Of a stretch of DNA of 64,000 bases, positions 43,667-53,990 are shown piece by piece (the first letter of the stretch is position 1; every line of letters begins with the position of its first letter). The DNA comes from Anadara kagoshimensis (taxonomy: Eukaryota; Mollusca; Bivalvia; Arcoida; Arcidae): assembly GCA_021292105.1 (NCBI GenBank), contig CM037872.1:13542791-13606790 (forward strand). Reading direction: 5' to 3'. Below the pieces are notes generated by a model. The model was not told where the DNA came from. It made no database searches and saw only the letters and a list, made by a program, of their open reading frames with translations. The position numbers and the translations under genes are program-made.

Positions 43667-46600
43667 GTAAGTAAAATTACAGCATATTGTTTAAAACAGT
43701 AATTGATAATAATTTCAATATAAATTTACAGACGTGATAATTAAGTTTATAAACTTAAGTTACTTGTATACTCTTACGTTCACAACATAAGAGATAGGTG
43801 TAAAAGAAATGGTTATGCAAATAAAATGCGCCTAGCAGAATATCTTCTAATTAGAGATAAAGAACTAGTCAGTCCTTATGAAGTCTTTAATATGGTACAA
43901 GCAGACACAAATGACTTGGTGTTGCTAGTACCTATAGTGGTATTAAAACGGATTAAATTATTAATGTCTTCTGATTGCTGTATTTTATGAAACAAACAAA
44001 AATTTAATTATAACTATGTTAACAACTAGCTTCTTTAAGTTTCTGTAATTGGGGTTTATTATTAAAACTTATTTAAATTATTTGTATTTTGTTATAAGCA
44101 GAAAAAGGATAATCTTGGGTTTCCAATACACCTTTATATAACATCATTGAGTAGACTTTTATTTTGACTTGTGTTAAAGAACGATAATTTTAAACTTAAA
44201 AACATTTGTTCAAATGGGAAATAATTGTCGTAGGTAACAAACATATAACCAGTCTGTTGTACCATATTTGTTATCACGTTACTAAAAGCAAACGATTTCA
44301 TGTCGCAAAATTCGTCCGGTTACCAATTTGGATATATCCGCCATTTTGAATGCTGGGGGAATCTTATTCAAAGATAAGAATGAACAGAGGAATGCATTTT
44401 TGCTTTCGTGTTGTCTTAAAACAGAAAATAGTCAATTTTCCGAGGGTTACAAAATCCTTACACCGGGTAAATTGTTTTAGCACTTGCCAAACATCCAAAG
44501 AAAATTTAAGGTTCCTGAGAATTTTGAAGTTTATAAGCAAGAGACACTTTAAAAATATTATTCTTTTCAAGTTAAATGTGGGGAAAATTCAATTTTGCTA
44601 TCTTGCAAGGAATCTCAAACAAAAACCACATTGACCTCCGCTAGTTTTGGAGCATTAGAAAGAAAGAAGCACCTTAAATATTTATTCCGAGTAATAATAC
44701 AAAATTGGCGTAAAAATGCCTTTATTTCGCATTATAACGCCTTATTTCGCCTTTGTTTAGCATTAATACCAGGGGCGTAGCTGGGGTGTTTATGATGTGG
44801 ACGCCTAAAGAGGGCAGGGGGTTTGGGGGCCGCCCTAATGCGAATTTTCGGCCCTCCAGGGCGCTATTTATCAGAATTTTTCTTATAATTTTATGCTATG
44901 CTGTGGTAGTTGTCGTTCTTTTGAGGACTGGTTCATTCTTAAACCTGAAGACGAGGTACAAGGGGACCTGATGTTGTATGGCATAAGCACTACTAAAACA
45001 ACACACTCAATAATTGAGAAAGTCAAGTTAAAATGGGAGCTCAATTAATATAGTGGTGAGGTTAAACGGAGGAGAGGATATATTTGTAAATATATTGCGT
45101 TAATACATAATGAAACGTGACGAATGGCTAGTAGAAGTTCTTTAATGTAATTATTAACAGGAATTCGTATCTTGTGAATCTGGATTCTGCTGTTGAGCTG
45201 CTGGACTAACTGCGCTCGAGTTATCGGCTTTTGAAGCCGAGAACAAATCAGATAGTTTCAATTGTTTTGCCACGCCGGCAAAGTCAAGACAACACCGGAA
45301 CCGCACCTCAGAGACTATCGAAGTCGGGTATAAACCGAATTCGTATTTCCGGTGAAGACCAACGGTTTGGTATAAGAGATATATTATACTCTCTCTCTCT
45401 CTCTCTTTTTGCGAAAACGATGTGGACGTTTTTGCGTACAAACGTACGCCTGGCTACGCCCCTGAATACGCCTTTTGATTTTTTTTATTCATGAGCCTAA
45501 TAGGCTTTCGTAATCAATAAAAAACATCCAGTTATAATTTAAAAGTAAAATCTATTGCCATAAATTAAAACAATTTTATAGCGTCATAAATCTTTACTCC
45601 TTCATTTGTCACTATATACGAGGGGAGGTAAAAAAGGTCATAGAACGGGGTATATATTGTCGCAACAAATACTTTTCAACATAGTCCCCATTTACGTACC
45701 CCAATTCACTTTTCTTTCAGACTGTCTATATCTTTGAAATGGAAGTCTTCGGTTTGGTCCTGAAAACATGCCTCTGTGGCAGCTTTTAAGTCCATCATCA
45801 TCAGGAAATCTGATTCCCCGTAAATGGGATTTCAAATTTCTAAATAGGAAATAATCACTGGGTGCCAAATCGGGACTGTAGGGAGGGTGATTAAGTTGTT
45901 CGAACGTGCATTCACGAATCGCTGCTTGTACAATCCTTGACTTGTGTACAGGTGCATTGTCGTGAAGAAGCAATACCCCAACGGCTCAACTTTCCTTTTT
46001 TAAAATTTAATAGCAGCTTTTAGCTGCTTCATTAGATCAGCATAGTAAGCCCCAGTGAAAGAGATTCCAGCAGGTTTATAATTGATTAACAGAACACCTT
46101 TTGAATCCCAAAACACAGTGGCGATGACTTTGCCAGCTGATGGTTGGGTTTTGAATTTCTTTGGTGGGGGTGAGCCAGGGTGCTTCCATTGCATGGACTC
46201 TTTTTTGGTTTCTGGGTCCCAATGATGAATCCGTGTTTCATCACCAGTTACTTAACCTAAATAGAAGCTCTTCGGGTTATCATTATAAATGCCAAGAAGC
46301 TCCCTACTTGACTGGAGTCTTTGGAAGCGATCCTGTACATTAAGGTTTCTGGGGACCCATCTTGAGGATACTTTTGACATCCCAAGATAGATGCTCGTGG
46401 ATAACCGTGTATACACTTCCATGTGAAATGTCACACTCCCTAGCTATGTCATCAATCTTAATTCGACGACCATTCATGATGAGGGTCTCCACAGACGTGA
46501 CAGTTTCCTTTGTGATGACATTAGCTGGCCGACCTGACCGTGGGTCATCCTTAAGTGAGATGCGCCCACGTTTAAATTCAGCTGACCATTTTGCCACCGT

Positions 46601-49600
46601 GAAATAGGCAGGACCACTGTCATCGTACACCTCGGCCATTCGCCGGTGAATTTCATTTTGATCCTTCTACTGTGAGGAACTTTATTACTGTCTTAAACTC
46701 AACATTTTGATTTTCCATCATTGCTTGATAATCAACTTTTAATGCTTTTGAGAATTACACAAATATGTGACAAATAAACTTGATATGTTTAAAATGGCGG
46801 AAGGTTGTGTTGTCTAAATAATTTAAGAAAATGTGTGTTACGCTTGGCTGAATACGCTGTTCTATGAACTTTCTGACTTCCCCTCGTATACTGTTGAAAT
46901 CATCGTGTACAGCCATTATCATGTCAGAATCACAAAACGCCCATGATCTACGCAAATAAGTCATGTGAGAATTGAGGACCTTTCTTCGGATCAAAACACA
47001 AGATAGGTTGTTGGTATTTTGGACACGATGAAATCACAATCCTAAACGCAAAATGAAAATTTTCATCTGAAAGATAGATTTTTCTTTTGATAAATATTAT
47101 TACGTACGCAGTGTGTTAGGGACCTAAAATGGTTTATACAGGATCAGTGAATTCCATCGAGAACGAAGCCCGAGACTAGATTTGGAATTTACTGACCATG
47201 TATAAACCATTTTAGGTCACTAACACTGTGTAACGTTGATATTTCACTGCGCACCTTAAAGAAATACGATAGATGCATGTACACAACCATGATGGAGACT
47301 GGAGAGTTGTTCTGAATGAGAAACTACTGGATGTTATAGTAATCTATAAAATCAAATTAAGCCTTTATATGCCATATTAGGTCAATTAATCATTGTGTAA
47401 CAATTATACCTACTACATCATTTACAGAACCAATATAAATGCATTCACATAGTGACATATTACGGATGGCTGGGCAATCCGTCCGATAAAAATAACTTAT
47501 CTTTTCAACATCTTGAAAAGAAATTGGTCTTACTTTTGGTTTAAGCACTACTGATAAGGAATATTATTCCGAAATAGCCGTCTAGTGCTGTTAAATTCAA
47601 ACTGGTATAACATGTAAATTAATCAGATTGACTTACTAGCAACTTCCGTCGTAGAAATCAATTGCACTTTCATCCCTGGAAATCAAATGTTTTGTTTCAA
47701 TATCACCACATCTATTCTACTATACGTATTTGCCGTAAATAGCTGTAATACGTCGTGTTTACTAGCGGCCATTTACGTTGATCAGGGGAAATAACTCGCA
47801 TGAAATTCACAGAAACTATTGAGAGGATATATTGGTCAATGATCGTTATGTTTGTAGTTGATATGTAACGGCGTTGGGAATTTTCAATGAATCAAAAATT
47901 TATGATGACTTGGAGATAACTGTGAAAATTATGATCTTCATCTTTATTTTTTGAGTATGGAATTCATTTTTCAAATTTTATTATTTAAAGGTCAATGACG
48001 TCATGATAGTATTGTGAAATAGTGGCGGTCTATAAAATGTGCTTAACAGTCTTTATACACATCCGATATCTACTTTATTTGTTCAATTTATTGTTCTAAA
48101 TTTCCAGTTGATTGCCAAGAGGCAGAGATCCATGTTGAAAGAGCCACTATTATGCTTAACAAAGATAGTCTTTCCATAATATGTCGCCCAAAATTGAATG
48201 GCGCCGGATTCTTGGAGATTTATGGTATCCAGCTTATAAGGAATGTGGAATCAGTTGCTACCAAGATTGTTTCAGCCAGCAGTGGACGGGATTCATTGAT
48301 TTGGCACGACGGCTCTGTGGAAGGCAGAGCAACCGCTTCATTCAACTTGTCTTCTGTTTCAAATGCAAATTTGAAATTAGTCATCGAGAAACATGATGTA
48401 TCATGCAGCGATGGATCTCATTATATATGTGAAATCACTGGGCAATATGATGATTTTTCAAATGGAATTAGGCGTGCAGGCGTGGATATTACCATCAGAG
48501 GTATTTGCATTTGTGTATTGTTTTGTTTTACATGTTCGTTCCAACTTAAAAAAGGATCTTAAATTATAAATATATTCAAGAAAGAATATAACATGTAAAT
48601 GATATCATGTTTATATTGCTGGCCAAAATACCATTTTGAATATAATATGACCAAGTTTTTTCGTATTGTGGCCAAACAGCGCAAAGACAGTTTCGAATCT
48701 TGAACAATCAGCTTAATTTAGGGAATAATATCTGCAGACTGCCTCACATTCCCTGTGGGAGTGTGCGTGTTTAGCCCAATTTGCAAGTTTCAATGTTTTA
48801 CTTTGTTTGGAATTGTGATTTTGAAATGGGTTAGTATACTTTATTGGATCAGTATCAGTATCAATGACTTTCAACTTAATGTCATTAAATTAGGGAATGT
48901 TATTATAAAACATAACCATTTATTTCAGTGGATCCGGACAAAATCGATGACATTTCAGTATGCCCAATGAAGAAAGGTCGATCCGGTATCTATCCTGTTG
49001 GTGCAAACATCAGACTTATGTGTAGGAGTACCGTAGGTTATCCAGCCAGAAACATCTTGTGGTGCTTAAAGAGAAGTACGGACAGGGAATTTACGCCAAT
49101 ACCGCATACTGATCAACGGTTCACTCAAGATGGTCCTCTTGTAATCGGTTGTCAAAGTGAACGGAAAGGATTCCTCTCATACAATGTCACCAATGAAGAC
49201 GACGAAACAATGTTCATGTGCACAGTAAGCGAATCTGTATCGCCTAATGATTGTTCAACAGACACTCCAAAATCAATGTTTGTTCTACACAAAAGTAAGT
49301 ACATTCATTATTATATGCATAGTGTACAATACATGCGTTCATAATAACTCCAAAACAATTGTTAAATTTTTCCACTTCTGTGTAAGTTGCAGTGTTGGGG
49401 ACATTTTACCGCTTGCCATATCACTTAAGTTGCATTGAAGATTAAGGAATTGCAAAGCTTTTTTTCAGAAGGTGTTTTTCAGGGCTTTTAGATTTCCCAG
49501 TTGATCCTAAAATTGACGTCCACCTAGTTTAAATTTTAATTTAGAACTATCAAGATAGGTAAATTGTTATGAAAGTTGTATAAAACTTCCAAGAATGTTC

Positions 49601-52600
49601 AGAACCTTTTTTTAAACTTTAATATATCCCTCGGAAAAAGCTGGTATACAGCATTTTCGGTTAAAATTGTTTGTCCAGTTGCGAAGAGAACACCCTTGAA
49701 TTAAATTGTAGTCATTAGTGTAATGAGATTTTTTTCTTTTTGTTATTTTTTTTAGATTCAACTGATTCAATTATTAGTGTTTGTGACACACTTGTTAGTG
49801 AAGGAAAAGGTACGGAATAAAAATTAATGCTAAACAACCATTGGCCTTGTTAGCAAAATGTTTCGTAAATAATATAAGCTCAATCTTTAGCAGACATGCA
49901 ATGTTATGACTAAAATAAATGATGTTTGAAAGTGTTTATGCAAGAATCAAACAACTAAATTACATTTGCAATCATAACACTGGCATTACAGGGTTTCATG
50001 GACTAGAAAGAAATACTAACTCACTTGGAGCCACTTCCGGTTAAACAGATCTGTTACTTTATCAGGCCATTATAATATGTCTGTCTGACCAGATACCGGT
50101 ATTCAAAATTTTAATTGGAGTGTATTTTATGTACCTTTGAAATTTGAACCCACGAATTAAAACAGAAATATAAATTAAATAACATTAATAAGAATTAAAA
50201 AAAAAATATTGACACAATGCTTTACTCGTATTTTTAAAATCATAATATCTACATCTACATCCATTGTCACTTAAATCTAGAGGTACATAAGTATTTTTGA
50301 ATTTTGAAAAATGTTTTTCGAAGACCAGAAAAAATTGAAATGTTGATGAACTAGAATTAAAACATATAATACTAGCCAAACCATTTATTATTTCCAGTTT
50401 TATGAGGTATCTTCTTCAATTTGGTCACTGAAATATTATAAAAGCGCATAAGTAATGATTTAAAACCTGCTAGATAGCACAGAATAGGTGTTTTTAAAAC
50501 ATAGCCACGCCATTTTTTTAAATCATTATTTAAATATTATTAATGAATGGATGAACTATTTCAGGAAAAAAAATCATTAGACAAAGATGTTTGACACAAT
50601 ACACGTAATATCAACCATAACTGGCATTTTATTTATTTATTTTTGTAGTTAAAAATGAAATGAATATCGATGGTATCGACATTCAGAAACAAAAATCGCT
50701 GTCGTCTTCTCGTATGTATTCGATAGGATCACGTCTAACATTGTCCTGCATCGGCAACACTAGCGGTTCGATGTCGACATTGAAAATACACTGGTGTATC
50801 AAACGATCCTTCGATGCTGAGTTTTATGAATATCCATTTAGTTATAATATAGTAAATGGTGCCGTAGAGTCGTCTGGTGTTTGCAGATACAAGATGATAA
50901 GTACACTACACCATAATGTAACCGTTGCAGATACCGAGACTAAATTTATGTGTCAACTTGGAGTTACAGACATGAAATCGGTTTGTGGACAAGGGCGATT
51001 ATCCAGGTCAACTTACGTAAGATTATGTAAGTCTCATTACTTGTGCTGATTGATTTATTGAACCCCTTTGGATTAGTTACACCATCTTACCATATCTGTA
51101 TTACATTTAATTATAGGACAAACCAATGTGAAATTGCCACCTTTTTCCTACGATTTTTTTCTGAATACAATTTTTTCCAGAGCGTTTCCCTTATCTGTAA
51201 AAAAAATAGACAAGGGTCTTTTCACTAGAATGAACGTGTCTTGTTTTAATTCTAAACTGATTACATGTCATGTACATATGTTATCATAATAAATCTCCTT
51301 ACGTTTTCAATCATGAATAAATGACACAATTCAATTTTCAATTACATATTATACCATACAAATACCAACTCGTTCTGATTTCTGTCTTTATTTTTTTTTA
51401 GTTTCGTATATATAAATAATCTGTTATGCAATACGCTTCCAATTTTAGCACTGACCCATTGTCAACAATAAAAGCTTGTGTTTGTGCCAAAAATATTTTA
51501 ATGCGCAATTTAAAATTACCTATATTGCATAATAAAGCGACTAGAATTTTCTTTTTAGATGTAAATTATTTTCTAGTAATAGTTCTGTAAATATGAAACG
51601 AAGAGGTTTAAAAGGAAATTTCGTATTACCTTTGTGTTTACTCTACTTTCTTGGACCTATTTGAAGCTTTTTTAAAGCAATGTAACGAATCTTGACATAT
51701 TTAAGAAACGACATTCTTTTTTTCGTTATCGATGCAAGTATGAATAACAATGGCCAGTCCAAATTGCACGACGGTGAAATATATCTCTTATATTTACAAT
51801 CTTCAATTTAAAAAAAACTAAATACGTTATACTTTGCGTGTATTTTGAAATTTTTACTGTGCCCTGACACCCACCGTCGAAAAAATGGAAGCGCCTACAA
51901 CCCATGTCCGAATCACAATCCAATAACAAAAAATAGTTCTTCCATTCGCCACAAGTTTTAATTATACTACTTCGAGAAAATCAAAATTTCACGTTAAAAT
52001 CACATGTACATTGATTAACTGTTGCGGATGATAAAATTCCTTATTGTTTTTAACCGTTGAAAGTTAACAGCCGAAGGTACTTTGTGATTTTAATGTATTC
52101 AAACGCGATGATTTGACGTATCAAATGAATGACGTAATTACACGATGACGTCAATTATTATCTATAACCCTTTGGCATACAATTGCTCAAAATGTTTCAT
52201 AGAACTAGTAACAATGACTATATATAATTTTATTTAAAGAAAGTTCCCACCCTATTTTGTTGGAATTGTACCGTTTTTTGGATTAATTTGTGAATTACTA
52301 CAATACTAAAACTACTTCCGAATACTTTTATTACAAAGTTTAATGAAATCGTTATAATTTTCTAACGTTGATTTAAAGGCAACTTATATCAGAAGAAAAC
52401 ATCCTTAATTTTTTTAAAATTCATTGTTTCAGTGGTTTGCTGAAGGCCAGTGAAGCAATATTTAAATAAGAAAATTGGGATTACAAAATTAAAAAAAAAT
52501 TAATTTGTATTTAACTATTGTGTTTTTAGACCAAGAGAAGACAACGGTTGTACCAAAACCGGAAACTACAACAACACCAACAACCAAACCAACCATTACC

Positions 52601-53640
52601 ATAGGTATTACATTGATATTATCATAAATACTGTATAAGTGTATATTGTTATGTTTAAAGTTTAGTCAAAAGGCTGTATGGTATCATCTTTGATAAGAGA
52701 GGCTCATTTAAACAATAACACATCTGTTGAGGAGAAAATGTTCCAACACTAATGTTTTCTCTAATATTCCAAACACATATTTACCGAAGATAGGCAACAT
52801 ATATATTGTGTATGGTACTACAACTTTCCAAATAACAACCGCTTTAACATTGGCTACAAAGTGTGTACATTGCTTGATTTGTTCTATGATTGGTATGCAA
52901 ATGTTAAATCTACAGAGAAGACGGTCGCCTTATCAATCAACTTCTTAAAAATATATAAACGACATATCTATGAATAGTCCTGAATTGGCAGATTATGTGG
53001 AAACCCTCTACCTCAGTGAGCTTAAAATAATAAGATACGACTAATTCATCAAGTTCTGTTTCATATTTTGTTCATATTACTCCATACGGACACAGGAAAG
53101 CAAATAAAGACCCTCATAATGTTTTATTATCGTCATTACATTATTGTTGACAAGTATGATGTCTGTATAAAAAATACCCTGAGGTACCCGATAAAATGTT
53201 TAATTTATTAATTATGGCATAATTATCTTTTTTTGTAGAACATGTTAGCAGCAGGGCATTGAGTAAGTTTTAATTTTTAATATTTTATTAGACATGTAGA
53301 TTATAAGTCCATTTGTAATACATATTCTTACATTCTATTTTTCTACAAATAAGCATTACTACTTGTTCTTGCACATTTATTTATGATTGAAGTTCTGAGA
53401 CGCAACGGTTATAATTATAAAACTTTATAAAGAAATTCAATTTAAACTGGAATGGGTTGAATGAAATTAATTAAAAAGAGTGAAAGCACTTGTTATTCAA
53501 AGATTGTACTTAAAACTAATATTGTCTTTGGCACTTACCAAGTACACACATTACGTATACACATTTTCTTTTCAGAGTTACCATTCTGTAGCTACTGGCT
53601 ATTGCTATTAACCAGTTTGTTGAGCCTATCCGGTGCATAA
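43612..53640 (+). CDS. Signal peptide, three Ig domains, stalk, GPI-like tail
   Basis: Eight exons: 43612-43666, 48108-48500, 48929-49294, 49756-49809, 50649-51026, 52530-52604, 53239-53262, 53576-53640 (stop TAA). Together 1410 nt, 469 residues. Each intron has GT/AG ends and is phase 1, and the frame stays open across all seven joins. Residues 1-18 form a signal peptide (MRLLLLFINIAFVLQFQQ). Then come three Ig-like domains with cores LSIICRP..YICEITG, IRLMCRS..LWCLKRS..FMCTVSES and LTLSCIG..HWCIKRS..FMCQLGV, a Thr/Pro-rich stalk (PETTTTPTTKPTIT), and a final LPFCSYWLLLLTSLLSLSGA with no cytoplasmic tail. This suggests a secreted or GPI-anchored surface protein. I do not recognise the family. 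Adhesion, recognition or immune roles are possible but not shown. Confidence 0.85.
44770..45464 (-). mobile_element. hAT-like element, internally deleted
   Basis: Ends CAGGGGCGTAGCTGGGG (left) and, reversed, CAGGGGCGTAGCCAGGCG (right) are classic hAT TIRs. Further matches lie inside (GATGTGGACG near both ends). The 8-bp flanks (ATTAATAC, AATACGCC) are not identical. The minus frame ends with QLKLSDLFSASKAD and SPAAQQQNPDSQD, resembling the N-terminus of zinc-finger/hAT (ZMYM-type) transposases. It includes a (CT)n tract at 45391-45405 and lies in Ig-gene intron 1. Confidence 0.75.
45617..46888 (-). mobile_element. mariner transposon, frameshifted
   Basis: 1272 bp. TIRs TACGAGGGGAGGTAAAAAAG (left) and, reverse-complemented, TACGAGGGGAAGTCAGAAAG (right) are flanked by TA. 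Minus-strand transposase pieces: HTH with VAKWSAEFKRGRISLKDDPR and SGRPANVIT (46340-46639), PRNLNVQDRFQRL, VIATVFWDSKGVLLINY (first Asp), LLHDNAPVHKSR (second Asp) and HPPYSPDLAPSDYFLFRNLK (third Asp), the mariner DD34D pattern. Several frameshifts and stops; inactive. It lies in intron 1 of the Ig-domain gene, in antisense orientation. Confidence 0.93.
47104..47235. mobile_element. Foldback element in Ig-gene intron 1
   Basis: Arms 47104-47155 and 47182-47235 pair with about ten percent mismatch (GACCTAAAATGGTTTATACA shared exactly); loop of about 26 nt. The outermost pairing may extend to 47093-47245. Confidence 0.8.
47548..47598. repeat. Dispersed repeat, CGTCTAGTGCTG type
   Basis: Second copy of the repeat at 5190-5236, in the same orientation, sharing ATTCCGAAATAGCCGTCTAG, GTGCTGTTAAATTCAAACTG and GGTATAACATGTAAAT blocks. 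Confidence 0.55.
48108..48500 (+). CDS. Ig gene exon 2: Ig-like domain 1
   Basis: Acceptor tttccag/TTG, donor CAGAG/gtattt, 393 nt. Cys in LSIICRP and YICEITG mark the B- and F-strand pair, but the usual Trp of strand C is absent (LEIYGIQL). This domain differs from domains 2 and 3 and has one likely N-glycosylation site (FNLSS). Confidence 0.85.
48735..48860 (+). mobile_element. Penelope-like tail scrap in Ig-gene intron 2
   Basis: GCCTCACATTCCCTGTGGGA, CAAGTTTCAATGTTTTACTT and GGAATTGTGATTTTGAAATG, then GGGTTAGTAT. It ends about 70 bp before exon 3. Confidence 0.6.
48929..49294 (+). CDS. Ig gene exon 3: Ig-like domain 2
   Basis: Acceptor tatttcag/TGG, donor CAAAA/gtaagt, 366 nt. Canonical C..W..C (RLMCRS, ILWCLKRS, MFMCTVS) plus an extra Cys next to the Trp and another in VIGCQSE, both matched in domain 3. 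Sequon YNVTNED. Confidence 0.88.
49756..49809 (+). CDS. Ig gene exon 4: 18-codon linker
   Basis: 54 nt between tttttttag and gtacgg, phase 1 at both ends. It encodes STDSIISVCDTLVSEGK, a Ser/Thr linker with one Cys. Its symmetric phase would let it be skipped without frame loss. Confidence 0.65.
50649..51026 (+). CDS. Ig gene exon 5: Ig-like domain 3
   Basis: Acceptor ttttgtag, donor TTAT/gtaagt, 378 nt. Parallels domain 2: HWCIKRSFDAEFYEYP against LWCLKRSTDREFTPIP, and HHNVTVADTETKFMC against SYNVTNEDDETMFMC, showing that domains 2 and 3 arose by duplication. Confidence 0.88.
51850..51945 (-). mobile_element. Penelope-like tail scrap in Ig-gene intron 5
   Basis: The minus strand reads TTTGTTATTGGATTGTGATT and CGGACATGGGTTGTAGG. 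Only the last part of the tail is recognisable. Confidence 0.5.
52530..52604 (+). CDS. Ig gene exon 6: Thr/Pro stalk
   Basis: 75 nt, acceptor tgtttttag, donor CATAG/gtatta. Encodes YQEKTTVVPKPE then TTTTPTTKPTIT, a likely O-glycosylated stalk. Confidence 0.75.
   Translation, partial: TKRRQRLYQNRKLQQHQQPNQPLP
52840..53210 (+). mobile_element. Decayed Penelope-like RT fragment in Ig-gene intron 6
   Basis: Blocks equivalent to those of 34440-34900: ACAAAGTGTGTACATTGCTT, CTCAGTGAGCTTAAAATAAT, AGATACGACTAATTCATCAA, GTTCTGTTTCATATTT, ATCGTCATTACATTATTGTT and GACAAGTATGATGTCTGTA. Many gaps. It lies directly before the microexon. Confidence 0.6.
53239..53262 (+). CDS. Ig gene exon 7: 24-nt microexon
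   Basis: Acceptor tttttttgtag/AAC, donor TTGA/gtaagt, eight codons (EHVSSRAL), phase 1 at both ends. The small residues here could hold the GPI attachment site. Confidence 0.55.
   Translation, partial: NMLAAGH
53576..53640 (+). CDS. Ig gene exon 8: hydrophobic C-terminus
   Basis: Acceptor cttttcag/AGT. Encodes KLPFCSYWLLLLTSLLSLSG plus Ala, then TAA. No basic stop-transfer residues or cytoplasmic tail follow, favouring a GPI signal over a transmembrane anchor. ATTAAA at 53656-53661 could serve for polyadenylation but lies in a repeat copy. Confidence 0.75.
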
Positions 53641-53641
53641 G

Positions 53642-53990
53642 ATGTCACATTGAGAATTAAAAGACCATGGAACTATGGGATGTCAAATTTATTTATGATA
53701 GTTTTGGACATCATACTTATTATAACTTTGTAATAACATAATTAGCCAACACCTGCAATTGAATTTGTACATTTCTAAATTATCTAGTGTCTTGAAAAAG
53801 GTTGTAAAGCCGAAATATTGACTAAAAGCTAATTTTATATTGTAATATTTAAAAGGAATTCCCCTATGAGAATAATGTTATGAAAGTTATATTTGTAATA
53901 ACAGCCATACATTTTTGAGGGCCTTAACAAGCCTAGGCTTCTAATATCCTTACATTTAATTTTTGCTTAGCTGTATAAAGTTTCCATAGT
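53642..53990 (-). mobile_element. Penelope-like fragment at the Ig-gene 3' end
   Basis: The minus strand shows GAAGCCTAGGCTTGTTAAGG (53923-53942) and, with an insertion between, TTTGACATCCCATAGTTCC (53663-53681). It starts at the stop codon, so the 3' UTR of the Ig gene is probably repeat-derived. Confidence 0.55.

Noticed and set aside
48755..48970. 71-codon frame overlapping Ig exon 3
   Set aside because: Wrong frame relative to the spliced gene; its start is in a retroelement tail.
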